A DNA stretch of 64,000 nucleotides from NCBI GenBank assembly GCA_965243215.1, contig CBDEUJ010000004.1, forward strand, positions 1,426,001 to 1,490,000, given 5' to 3'. The position numbers and the translations under genes are program-made. This stretch comes from JAJEFO01 sp009843725. GTDB taxonomy: Bacteria; Pseudomonadota; Alphaproteobacteria; Rhodobacterales; Rhodobacteraceae. The notes under the pieces are model-generated. The model had not been told where the DNA came from and did not search any database. It was given only the letters and a program-made list of their open reading frames with translations. This document shows, piece by piece, positions 34,827-46,100 of this stretch. Each line of letters opens with the position of its first letter. Positions within the stretch are counted from its first letter, which is position 1.

Positions 34827-36416
34827 TCAGTTCGTTGACGGATCCCGCCGCCTCAGGAGCGACCTAGCCAGGATTCTGGCGTCCTCTTCGGTCTCCACGA
34901 TTCTGTCCTTGGCAATCCTGTCGAGCACGCCGAACGCGTAGAGTGCCTTGCGGATGCGGTCATTTGCGCCGAAGATGATGACTTTCGTGCTCGCCTGCCT
35001 TGCCTGATCGACGAGATGCGCAATGAGTTGCGCTGCGCTGTCGTCAACATGGGTGGTGGCGGAAAAGTCGAAAATCACGACTTCGTGCTCGCGGATCTCG
35101 TTGCCGATCAGGCGTGTCAGCTTGCGTGAGGAAGACACGGTGAAAGAGCCTCGGAAGGCCAGGAGTCCTGCCCGTGCCTCGTACTCGTCCGACGGTTCCA
35201 GGCCAAGAGTTGCGTCGAGAAGCGGCGTCGAGATCACGCTGTCCAGTTCCAGAGGCTCCAGCTGCATGGCATTTACGATGTTCGCGGCTATCACGCCGAA
35301 CACGACCGCGATGAGCGGATCGACAAATATGGTCACGCCCATGATCAGGAGCATGACGGCGGCATGTCCGCGATCAGCTCGGGGGACCTTGCGCAGGAAG
35401 GAGAAGTCGATCAGGTTCCAGCCCACAAGCATGACGATGGCTGACAGCGCCGCGACGGGCAGCGGCGCGACATGGGGGCCGACCCCGAGGATGAGCGCCG
35501 CGACAACGACCATGCAGACAAGACCTGCGACTACGGTCTTCCCTCCCAAGCGGCGTGCCGTGGCTGTCCCGATGTTCGCACTCCCGGGCAGAACTCCGGC
35601 GAATCCGGCCGCGAGATTGCTGAGGCCAATGCCGAAAAGCTCGCGATCTGGATTGTGCTGAGAGCCGGTGAAGCTGTCGGCATTCAGCGCCCACATCAGG
35701 GTGTAAACCGAGCCGACAAGCGCGATGAGCGCGGCCGGGCCGACTGCAGTCCGGAGGAATTCGATCGACGGCATCTCCAGTACCGGGACCGGAAGTCCGA
35801 CGGGAACGGGGCCGAGCGGCTCCACACCGGGAACGAACAGCGAACATAGCCATCCTGCCCCGATGACCGCGAGTCCAGACGGCAGGAACTTGCCGACCCT
35901 GGCCGGCCACATGAGCAGCAAAGTCAGGCAGCAGGCGGCAAGCACGACGTCGCTCGCTCCGAGTCGAAGCAGGTTCTGCGCCTGGGACCACAGGATGAGC
36001 ACACCAATGCCTGACATGAGCCCTGCAATCACGATGTGCGGCATGTAGGACACGAAGCGGCCGAGCCCGGCCAGCCCGAGCGCGATCTGGAACGCCCCGG
36101 CCATGACGACGATGACCGCGAATTCCGAGAGTCCGATTTCGTTGCCCGCAAGCAGGGTCGCCGCGATCACCGCGAGCACGGCGCTCGGACCGCTTACGAG
36201 GGCACGCGTGCCGCCGGACAGCGCCGCAATCGTCCCGACCAGGACGCAGCACCAAAGGGCTGCCAACGGTCCCATGCCGGAAACGACCCCGAGCGCCATG
36301 GCGCCCGGAACGTAGGATGCCGACATGACGATGCCGGCGAACAGGTCCGCCCGAAAGGTCTCGCGCCCGTAGGGAGGCCGCCTTTCATTGCGGAGACCGC
36401 TCAGCATATGCGGCAT
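34827..36416 (-). CDS. SulP-family anion transporter with STAS domain
   Basis: A 529-residue inner-membrane transporter. About 11-12 hydrophobic segments form the SulP core, with the N-terminal family motif around LFAGIVMSASYVPGAMALGV and the LSGGTRALVSGPSAVLAV region. A cytoplasmic STAS domain follows (about 425-529), with VVIFDFSATTHVDDSAAQLI at the regulatory loop. Members carry sulfate, bicarbonate or dicarboxylates; the substrate is not readable. The start is uncertain: ATG at 36416 or the ATG three codons later, neither with a strong Shine-Dalgarno. It is divergent from the polyketide synthase gene. Confidence 0.9.
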   Translation of the reverse strand: MPHMLSGLRNERRPPYGRETFRADLFAGIVMSASYVPGAMALGVVSGMGPLAALWCCVLVGTIAALSGGTRALVSGPSAVLAVIAATLLAGNEIGLSEFAVIVVMAGAFQIALGLAGLGRFVSYMPHIVIAGLMSGIGVLILWSQAQNLLRLGASDVVLAACCLTLLLMWPARVGKFLPSGLAVIGAGWLCSLFVPGVEPLGPVPVGLPVPVLEMPSIEFLRTAVGPAALIALVGSVYTLMWALNADSFTGSQHNPDRELFGIGLSNLAAGFAGVLPGSANIGTATARRLGGKTVVAGLVCMVVVAALILGVGPHVAPLPVAALSAIVMLVGWNLIDFSFLRKVPRADRGHAAVMLLIMGVTIFVDPLIAVVFGVIAANIVNAMQLEPLELDSVISTPLLDATLGLEPSDEYEARAGLLAFRGSFTVSSSRKLTRLIGNEIREHEVVIFDFSATTHVDDSAAQLIAHLVDQARQASTKVIIFGANDRIRKALYAFGVLDRIAKDRIVETEEDARILARSLLRRRDPSTN

Positions 36417-37188
36417 TCCGCGAGGGCCGGGACGCGTCGCGCGGGTCGCGCGTGAAGCGAAGGCAACGGGCCGGGCCTCCGGACGGCATTGACCGACATG
36501 GCTGTGGCCGAAGGCGCGGATACGGAACCAGGCTTCGAACCTCTTGAATTCACTGCCTCGGCCGTCCGGGAAGGCGTGAACGAGACTCTCCGATCAGGAC
36601 CGACTCTCCGCGGTCCTGAGCCGTCCTGGGCTGACCTCCATGGCAAGCGGGAACTGAAGCAATGCCGCAACCTGAACGGTTCGGATCTCTCCGCGGTCAT
36701 GCGGGTCTTCCCTGAAACCGGGCGGGTCCTTGAATGCCGATCTGAATCCTGAACCGTCCCTACGGCACATCGAAGGTGCCTGAACAACAACACGCCTGAG
36801 GGCAGCCTCATGCCTTGGAGGACCTGATACCAGATGCGCGGAGCCGCTTTCAAGGGCGGGCATGTCACGCGCCGGAAGGACCGTCGTCCTTGCCGTCGCC
36901 GCACCCGTCCACCGGTCCTGGCGCCGGTTGGCGGCGGCCTGGGACGGCCGGCGCGGCAGCGGCATGGCTGTAAGCATGCCGTGTGCCGGGCTGGCTGGCA
37001 AATGCGCGGATTGCGCGTCCTCCCTGCCGGGATCTGGAGCAGAAATGCCGGTTGCGGACATGGAGTCGTTGACAAGACCGCCGCGTCGCCGAAAGTGGCG
37101 GAAACACATGCTGGACGATCCAGGCAAGCCGGACAGTGAACAAGGCTGTCCTTGCGGAGCGTCTCGCCGTGCAGAAAGCGAGGTCAAG
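36417..37188. other. Region between SulP and polyketide synthase genes
   Basis: About 770 bases between divergent genes. The synthase frame stays open upstream to 36862, but that extension lacks family resemblance. An 87-codon frame at 36489-36752 (plus) is possible but unsupported. Promoters for both genes should lie here; no strong inverted repeat was noticed. Confidence 0.4.
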
Positions 37189-40100
37189 ATGCGGAAACCA
37201 GGGTCCTCCGGCCATGCCGAGCCTATAGCAATCATCGGCATGGCGTGTCGTTTCCCTGGCGCGGACAACCTCGACCGCTTCTGGTCGTTTCTCGAGTCGA
37301 GCGGCAACGCGGTGATCCAAGGCTCGCCGGGCTCGAGTGACAGTCGCGTCGGCCAGATGTTCCCTGATGACGTCGTTGTACACGACGCCAGCCGGTACGG
37401 CGCTTTCCTGCCCGGGATCGACCAGTTCGACGCTGCATTCTTCAGAATCTCGCCTTTGGAGGCCGCTTCGCTCGACCCCCAGCAGCGGTTGCTCCTGGAG
37501 GTGAGCTGGGAGGCACTGGAAGACGCGGCGATCGATCCTGCCAGACTGGTCGGCAGCCGCACCGGAGTCTATGCCGGAATCGGCAGTTACGAGTATCAGG
37601 AAATCGTGCGCGACGATGGCGGATCCGATGGGCCCGACACGCCGCTCTATCTGGTCACCGGCAACCGTTTCAGCACCGCGACCGGACGGGTCTCCTTCGC
37701 GCTGGGCCTCGAAGGACCTTCGATCGCCGTTGACACCGCCTGCTCCTCGTCCCTGGTAGCGGTCCACCACGCCGTGGCGGGACTCCAGCGCGGCGATGCG
37801 GATCTTGCCCTGACGGGAGGCGTTTGCGTGATCCTGTCGCCGCTGACGACGGAAGCCTTCGCGCATGCCGGCATGCTGTCCCCAACCGGACAATGCTGGA
37901 CGTTCGACGAGCGTGCTGACGGCTTTGTGCGCAGCGAAGGCTGCGGCATGCTGGTCTTGAAGCGCTTGAGCGAAGCCAAGGCGGCAGGCGACCGCATATG
38001 GGGCGTGGTCCGGGGGTCTGCCGTCAACCAGGACGGAGAACGCCCCGGACTGCCTGCTCCGCGGGCCGCCACCCAGGCGCGCGTCATCGAAGAGGCGCTG
38101 TCGCAGGCGGGCGTCCCGCCTTCGCAAGTCGACTATCTCGAGGCGCATGGCACCGGGACCAGGCTGGGCGACCCCACCGAAATGGCCGCGGCGGCGTCCG
38201 TCTATGGCAAGGGGCGCGAGGATGGCCGTCCGTTGCTCGTCGGATCGGTCAAGACCAACATCGGTCATCTCGCGGCCGCGGCAGGGGCAGCCGGCCTGAT
38301 AAAGGTGATGCTCGCGATGCATCGCCGCGCGATCCCGAAGCATCTGAACTTTCGGAACCCGAACCCCGAGATTGACTGGAACGGAATGCCGATCAAGGTC
38401 ACGGCGACGCCGACCGAATGGCCGCCGGCATCCGGTCGCGGACCTCTGGCAGGGGTAAGCTCCTTCGGGTTTTCCGGGACCAACGCCCATGTCGTCGTGG
38501 AGGGCTGCGACAAGCCGGCGGACCCTGCCGGGACCGGCGCAATGGGGTGGCCGACGGGCGCCGCGGTCAAGGTGCGGCCGGCACTGCCCTCCATCTACGG
38601 CGACTGCGAAGCCTCAGCATCGGAGATCAGGCCGCGCGAGGCTCGAATCCTGCCGCTCTCGGGGAAGTCGGACAACGCGCTCCGGGAACTCGCCGACCGC
38701 TACCTGTCCTGGCTTGACGAAGAGGGCGTGAGGGCTTGCGCCGACAAGCCCGGCAACGGATCCCGGCTCGCCGACATGGCCTGGACGGCGAGCGTCGGGC
38801 GCAGCCACTTCGGCCACCGCGACGCGATCGAGTTTCGAGGCCCCGGTTGCCTGCGCGCGGGCCTCCAGGCGCTCTCGGAGCGAACCGGGGAGGCCGCCAC
38901 GATCGCTCCGGCAAAGGTCGCCTTCGCCTTTACCGGGCAAGCAAGCCAGTGGGTCGGCATGGGCCAGGATCTGTACGAGACCGAGCCCGTGGTCCGGGTC
39001 GTGCTCGACCGCTGCGACTCCGTCCTGCGCGAGGACCGGAAGGGATCGCTGCTCGACGTGATGTTCGGCAGGCCGGGAGCGGCGGGAGACCTCGACGATC
39101 CAGAGTGGAAGCAGCCGGCAATCTACGCGCTTGAATGTGCCCTGGCCGCCCTGTGGTCGAGCATCGGCATCCGCCCGGACGTGGTGTTCGGGCACAGCCT
39201 CGGCGAGATTGCGGCGGCCCATGCAGCCAGCGCATTCAGCCTGGAGGACGGTCTGCGGTTTGCCGCCGCGCGTGGCGCGCTGATCGGCGCCTTGCCCGGC
39301 GAGGGTGCAATGGCGGCCGTCTTTGCTCCGGCCGCCAAGATCGCCGCCGCGCTGGACGAGCACAATGCCGGCCTGCGCGAGACGGGTCTCTGCATCGCGG
39401 CGGACAACGGGGCGCACCAGGTTGTCAGCGGACCCGCCGCGCAGGTGTCGGCGATCCAGGAACGCCTCGATGCGCGCGGCATCCGGGTCACAAGGCTCAG
39501 GCGGAGCCCCGCGTACCACAGCGCCATGATCGAGCCCGCGCTCGACGATCTGGACGCGGCCCTGTCCACGATTTCGTTTTCCCCGCCGAAGCTCGCCCTT
39601 GTGAGCAACCTGACCGGGCGCCTGGTCGGAAAGGACCAGTCGCTCGACGCGGCCTATTGGCGACGCCAGACCCGCGAACCGGTGGCGTTCCGTGCCTGCG
39701 TGGAGACGCTGGCGGAGATCGGCGTTGACGCGATCGTCGAGATCGGGCCGCACGCGGTGCTCGGACCGATGGCCGCCCTGAACTGGCCGTCGACGGTGCG
39801 GGGCGAATCCGACGCACCGCTGACACTCGCAAGTCTTCGACGGCCGTCGGAGTCCTCGCCGGAACCGTCCGGCGGCGACGCATTCCGGGCAGCCGTCGCC
39901 AGCGCCTACAGGGCCGGTCTTCCGGTTGAACTTGAAGGCCTGTTCGCGGGCGAGGAACGCCGACGGATTCCGCTTCCAGGCTATCCGTTTCAGCGCGAAC
40001 GCCACTGGGTCGATCCGCCCACCGGGCGGCTGCGCCGGCAGGCCGGACACCCGTTGCTGGGCGTGCGGCGGGAGTCGCCGCGCGGCGAAGTGACGTTCGA

Positions 40101-43100
40101 GACGGCGATCCATTCGGCGGACCCGGTGTGGGTAAAGGATCATCTGGTGTTCGGCCAGGTCGTCGTGCCAGGCGCGATGTTCGCCACCATGGCCGCCACG
40201 GTGCTTTGGGGCGAGCGCGTTGGTCCGGTCGTTCTGGACGATTGCCAGCTGCACAGTCCGATGATCGTCCGGCGTCCGGAAGCTCAGGACGAGGAGGAAG
40301 AAGACGGCCGGAAGCTTCAGATCGTGTTCGAAGGCTCCAGCGGCCCTTCGCCGCGACGCTTCGAGGTGTTCAGCCGGGGCAGCGCAGACGGCTGGACCCT
40401 GCACCTCGACGGCCGGATGTCGCTGGGCGAGCACCGTCCGGAGTCCGCGCAACGCGTTGACCTCGAGCGACTCAAGGCGGACCTTGCCCCCGGAGACGTC
40501 GCATCGCTCTACCGCAACAAGGTGAGCACCAGGGTGGTGCTGGGTCCCGCGTTTCGCCCGATTCAGGCCATTTGGGCGGGCGCGGGAGAAGCGGTCAGCG
40601 AAGTGCGGCTCCCGGACTTCCTGGACGGGAGCGGCCTCGACCTGCACCCGATCCTGCTCGACGGGTGCTTTCAGACCGTGCTCGCGGCGCGTGACCAGGC
40701 CCGCGTGGCAGGCAAGGCAACCTACATGCCGTTTGGCTGGGACAGGCTGTGGCTGCTGGGTCCGCCCCCGGACAGGATCCACTGCCACGTGCGCATGCGG
40801 GAAACCCATCCGCGAGGCGAGTCGCAGCGGGCGACGGACGATCCCCCGGAAGTCGTCAAGGCCGATCTCCTGATCTATGGCCCGACCGGCGAACCGGTCG
40901 GCGGCGTGGACGGGTTCACGATGAAGCGGGCGACCCGTGCCGCCATGCTTTCCGCGTCGGCGGCGATCAAGGACAGCATGTACGAGATCGCCTGGCGGGA
41001 ACGTCCGTTGACGGGCGGGGACCGGACGGCGCGATTCCTGCAGGACTCCGAGCAGCTCCGCACCGAAGTTGGCAGCTTCCCGGACTGGCTCGAGGCGGAG
41101 GGAGTCGAGCCCCAGGAGCGCGTCGACCTGCTCGGTGACCTGGATCTACTGGGCGGCGCGTACGTGATTTCGGCGTTCGACCGCATGGGCTGGTGGCGAC
41201 GGGCGGGCGAGGTGGTCGATCCGGAGGCGCTGTGCAGGCGCTTGAATGTCGCGGCTCAGCACCGCCGGCTCTTCGCCAGGCTGCTCGGGATCCTGGCCGA
41301 GTCAGGCGTGCTGAAACGCGAGCCGGATGGCGGTCTCGTCGTTGTCGTCGGATCGGAAGAGCGGCCGCCGGATGAGGCTGCCGGCGAACCGAAACGCCTT
41401 TCGGACCGCCTTCTCGACCTGCATCCGCATGGCCAATACGAGATCGGCCTGCTGGAGCGGTGCGGCAACTCGCTCGCAGAAGTGCTGCAGGGCAAGATCG
41501 ACCCGCTCTCGCTTCTCTTCGGCGGCGACGGGCCCGATGCGACGGACTACTATCGATCGGCGCCCGCCGCCCGCGCGGCGAACCGGATGCTGGCCCAGGC
41601 AGTCCGGGCGGTGGCAGCGGACCTGCCGGAAGGTCAACAGCTTCGTGTGCTGGAAATCGGGGCGGGCACGGGCTCGGCCACCGAACCCATTCTGGAGGAG
41701 CTGCCGTCCGGACGTTTCGAGTACGTGTTCACCGACATCTCTGCGGCGTTCTTTGCCGACGCCGAATCGCGGTTCTCGGCAAAAGATGTGCGGATCGCCT
41801 TTCATGCCCTCGACATTGAGGCCGATCCGGTCTCGCAGGGCTTCGACTCCCACGGCTACGACCTTGTGATCGCCGCGAACGTAATCCACGCAACCCGGGA
41901 TCTTGGCGAAACGCTCGCCAACTGCCAGGCGCTTCTCGCTCCGTCCGGCCGTCTGGTTGCACTGGAACTCGTTCGCGGTCGGCACCTTCAGGACCTTACG
42001 TTCGGGATGCTGGACGGCTGGTGGCGCTTCGAGGATGCCTATCGGTCGAACCATGCGCTCGCGACACCCGAGACCTGGCGCAGCGCTCTCTCTGACGCGG
42101 GATTCGAGGATACGGACTTGCTGGGCGTCGACGGCTTCGACGGCGGACGCCCGCTCGGGCCCGGCATCATCGTGGCGCGCGGCCCGGAAGAAGTGACCTT
42201 TCCTCCCGGATCCTGGATTCTGGCGCCCGACCACGAAGGCGTAAGCGAGTCGCTGGCGAAAATCCTGGCGGCCCGGAACCAGACAGTGGTAATCGCTGAC
42301 GAGAGCGGGAAAACGGGCGAAATTCCGGCGAACCGGCCTGGCGTCTTCAGAGTGGCGGTCGATGCGGATCGCCGGGAGTCATGGTGTTCGCTCCTTTCCG
42401 GACTGCCCAAGGACGCGCCGCTTCAGGGCATCGTGCATCTCAGGGCGCTCGACGGCCATGGCGTGTCTGCCACAACCGACCAGGTCGCGAATGACGTGAC
42501 ACAGGCCGGCGCCAGTGCGCTGTCGCTCGTGCAAGGGGCGCTTGACGCGGGCGTGTCGCCGGCGAATGGCCTGAGTTTCGTCACCCGCGGTGCACAGGTA
42601 CTCGAGCGGGAGCCTGACGGGGAACTGGCAGGAGCCGCTCTGTGGGGCTTAGGCAAGGCGCTCGCGCGGGAAGCCGCACACCTCCGGCCGAGGATGATCG
42701 ATCTCGACCCCGACGCAACCGAGGTGGTGTCGGACGTCGCGGACGAACTGCTGTTTCCCGACTCCGAAAACCATGTCGTCTTCCGGCATGGCGCACGAAA
42801 CGTTGCCCGCCTGGTCCCGGCCGGGACGAGAACGGCGCGGGTCGCGCTGCCGGACGAACAGGGCTGGAGGCTGGCCCCGGACGAGGCCGGTGCACTCGAC
42901 GGCCTGCGAGTCGAATCGACCCTTTCGCGCCCGCTCGAGTCCGGCGAGGTGCGCGTCGAGATCGAGGCTTCTGGGCTGAACTTCCGAGACGTGCTGCGAG
43001 CGACGGGGACGCTGGACACCGGCCTGCTCGGGCGCGAGATGTGCGGCCGCGTCGTCGAAACTGGCGTTGGTGTCGAGCACGTGTCGGCAGGCGACCGGGT

Positions 43101-46100
43101 GGTTGGCCTCGCATTCGGCACGTTCGGGCCGGAGGTGGTGACCGCGGCGGAACTCGTGGTGTCCGCGCCCGAGCGAATGTCGGCGGAGGCGCTCGCAACC
43201 GTGCCGGTGGCATTCACCACGGCGGCGCTTGCGTTCGAACTGGCCGGACTGAAGTCCGGCGAACGCGTGCTGATCCATTCCGGCGCCGGTGGAGTCGGTC
43301 TTGCCGCAATCCAGCTGGCCCATGCGGCCGGCGCGGAAGTGATTGCGACGGCGAGTCGTCCCAAGCACGCATACCTCCGCTCGCTCGGCGTCTCCCAGGT
43401 CTTCGACAGTCGGGAGACCGCTTACGGCAAGGAGATTCTCCAAGCGACTTCCGGCGCGGGCGTCGAAGTCGTTCTCAACAGCCTGACCGGCCCGGGGTTC
43501 GTTGAAGCGAGCCTCGAGTGTCTCGCACCTGCTGGCCGCTTCGTTGAGCTTGGCGCGCGCGGCATCTGGAGCGAGTCGGCAATGTCCGTTGCCCGTACTG
43601 ACGTTGAATACAGCATCTTGAGGCTGGACGCTCTCAAGGAATCCGATCCCTCCAGGCCGGGAGCGGCCCTCAAGCGGGTGATGGCACGGATGGATGAGGG
43701 CGAACTGTCGCCGTTGCCGAACACATCCTGGCCGCTCGCCGAAGCATCTCGTGCAATGGCGTTCATGCGGTCTGCCCGTCATGTCGGGAAGCTCGTGCTC
43801 AAGATGCCGCCGCTCCTGCGCGGCCGGCTGCGCACCGACCGCACCTATCTCGTGACGGGTGGACTCGGCGGGATCGGCCGCGCCGTTGCCGGCTGGCTTG
43901 CGGACCGGGGCGCCGGAGCGATCGTCTTGAACGGGCGCAGGCCCCCCGACCCAGCGGCCGAGGACACGATCCGGGCACTGCGGGAGGCCGGTGCGAAGGT
44001 CAAGGTGGAGATTGCGGACCTGACTGACGCCGTCGCCGTCGACGCGATGCTCGCGCGGATTGATTCCGCCCTGCCGCCGCTCGCAGGCGTGATCCACAGC
44101 GTGGGGGTATTGCATGACGGTTCGGTCGCGAACCAGGACTGGAACCGTTTCGAACGGGTGCTTTGGCCCAAGGTGCTGGGGGCGTGGCAACTCCACCGGG
44201 CTACCGAGGCACACGATCTGGACATGTTCCTGTTGTTTTCGAGCGTCGTCGGCGTCCTGGGTTCGGCGGGTCAGACGAACCACGCCTCAGCCAACGCCTT
44301 TCTGGATCAGCTGGCCGCTCACAGGCGCGCTCGGGGCCTCCCCGGCCAGTCCATTGCATGGGGCGCCTGGTCGGAGCTTGGAGAGGCGGAAGAGCAGCGG
44401 GACCGGATCGCAGACGGAATGGCCAGTCGCGGTGCCCGCTGGATCACGCCGGAACTGGGCCTGCGGGCGCTGGATCACATCCTGTCGCAAGACTTGACCG
44501 GATGCGCCGTGACCTCGGTCGACTGGCCGACATACGCAGAGAGCTTCGCTACCCGTCCCTCCCTGTTGGAGGATCTGTTGACGGAACCGGAGGAAGAACC
44601 GGAATCCGCGCCGACGGGTCCGCAGGATGCCTTGATTCACCGACTTTGGAACGTTCATGCGAAGGAACGGGAGGAATTGCTGCTCTCCTTCGTGCAGGAA
44701 GAGCTGCAGGCGGCATTGCGGTTGACGGCCTTGCCGCCTCCGACGGCACGATTCTTCGACTTGGGCGTGGATTCCCTGATGGCGGTCGAGCTGAGAAACC
44801 GCCTCAACCAGGCGTTTGCCGGAGAATATGTCGCGCCGAACACGATTGTGTTCGACTATCCCGACGCGACGAGTCTTGCGGGCTTCCTGGCCGAAGCCCT
44901 CGGTGAAGCCTTGCAAGGCAAGGAGCCGACCTTTGCGCCCCAGGCGATCACGCGAGAACCCGAGGCGCGCCCCGCAGGCAAGGACGGCCGAATCGCGATC
45001 GTCGGGATGGCGTGCCGGTTTCCTGGCGCGCCCGATGTCGCGACCTACTGGGACCGGCTCGCGGCGGGCGCGGACTCGGTTTCCGACGGTCGCCCCGGCC
45101 CAGCCGACTGGAAGGACTTGGTGGGCGACCCCAATGCTGAGCTTGCGGCCTGTCGGAGAGGCGGATTCGTCAGCGGCATAGACGAATTCGACGCGGCGTT
45201 CTTCGGGATAAGGCCGATCGAGGCGTACACGCTGGATCCGCAGCAACGGATGTTGCTGGAAACGAGCTGGCATGCGCTCGAAGATGCCGGAATCGATCCC
45301 GACAGCCTCAGGGGCAGCCGAACCGGGGTCTATGTCGGCATAAGCGGCTCCGAATATCGGAACGTGCTGGCGCAGAACGGCGCGGACACCGCACTGCTGG
45401 GGACCATGGGCAGCGTGGCGGCAAGTCGGGTGGCCTTCACGTTGGGCCTGATGGGTCCCGCGATGCCTGTGGACATGACTTGCGCTGGCTCGCTCGCCGC
45501 GGTGCACGAGGCCGTGACGGCGTTGCAGCATGGAGAGGTGGACCTCGCTCTCGCTGGCGGCGTCAGCGCAATGCTGTCCCCGTCCGTCGCCAGGTTCATG
45601 GTGGAAATGGGCCTAGTCTCCCGGAACGGGACCTGCAGGGCCTTCGACGCCGCCGCAGACGGACATGTCCGGGGCGAAGGTTGCGGGATTGTCGTGCTCA
45701 AGCGCCTCGAAGAAGCCGAGGCGGAAGGCGAACCTGTCTGGGGCGTGATCCGAGGTTCAGCCGTGAACCAGAACGGCCCGAGTGCGGGACTGACGATCCC
45801 GAACGGGCGCGCCCAGGAGCAGGTGATCGAGGACGCCCTGGCCGGGGCGGGCGTCGCGCCGGCGGATGTCGACTATCTTGAAGCGCACGGCACGGGTTCG
45901 CAGATCGGCGACCCGATCGAGGTGCATGCCGCGGCGGCGGCCTACGGGAAGGGCCGTGAAGCCGGGCACCCGCTGTTGATAGGCACTGTCAAGGCCAGCA
46001 TAGGCCACCTGGAGGCGGCGGCCGGAATGGCGGGGTTGATCAAGGTCGTTCTCGCAATGCGCAACGGCACGATACCAAGGCAACTGCACTTCGCGACGCC

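Noticed and set aside
34158..34838. A 226-codon plus-strand frame before the SulP gene
   Set aside because: Serine/arginine-rich translation with no recognisable domain and mixed third-position use; it ends inside the SulP 3' end on the opposite strand.
36862..37188. Upstream extension of the polyketide synthase frame
   Set aside because: The frame is open for 109 more codons, but the KS domain begins just after the ATG at 37189, which has its own GAGG; the extension looks non-coding.
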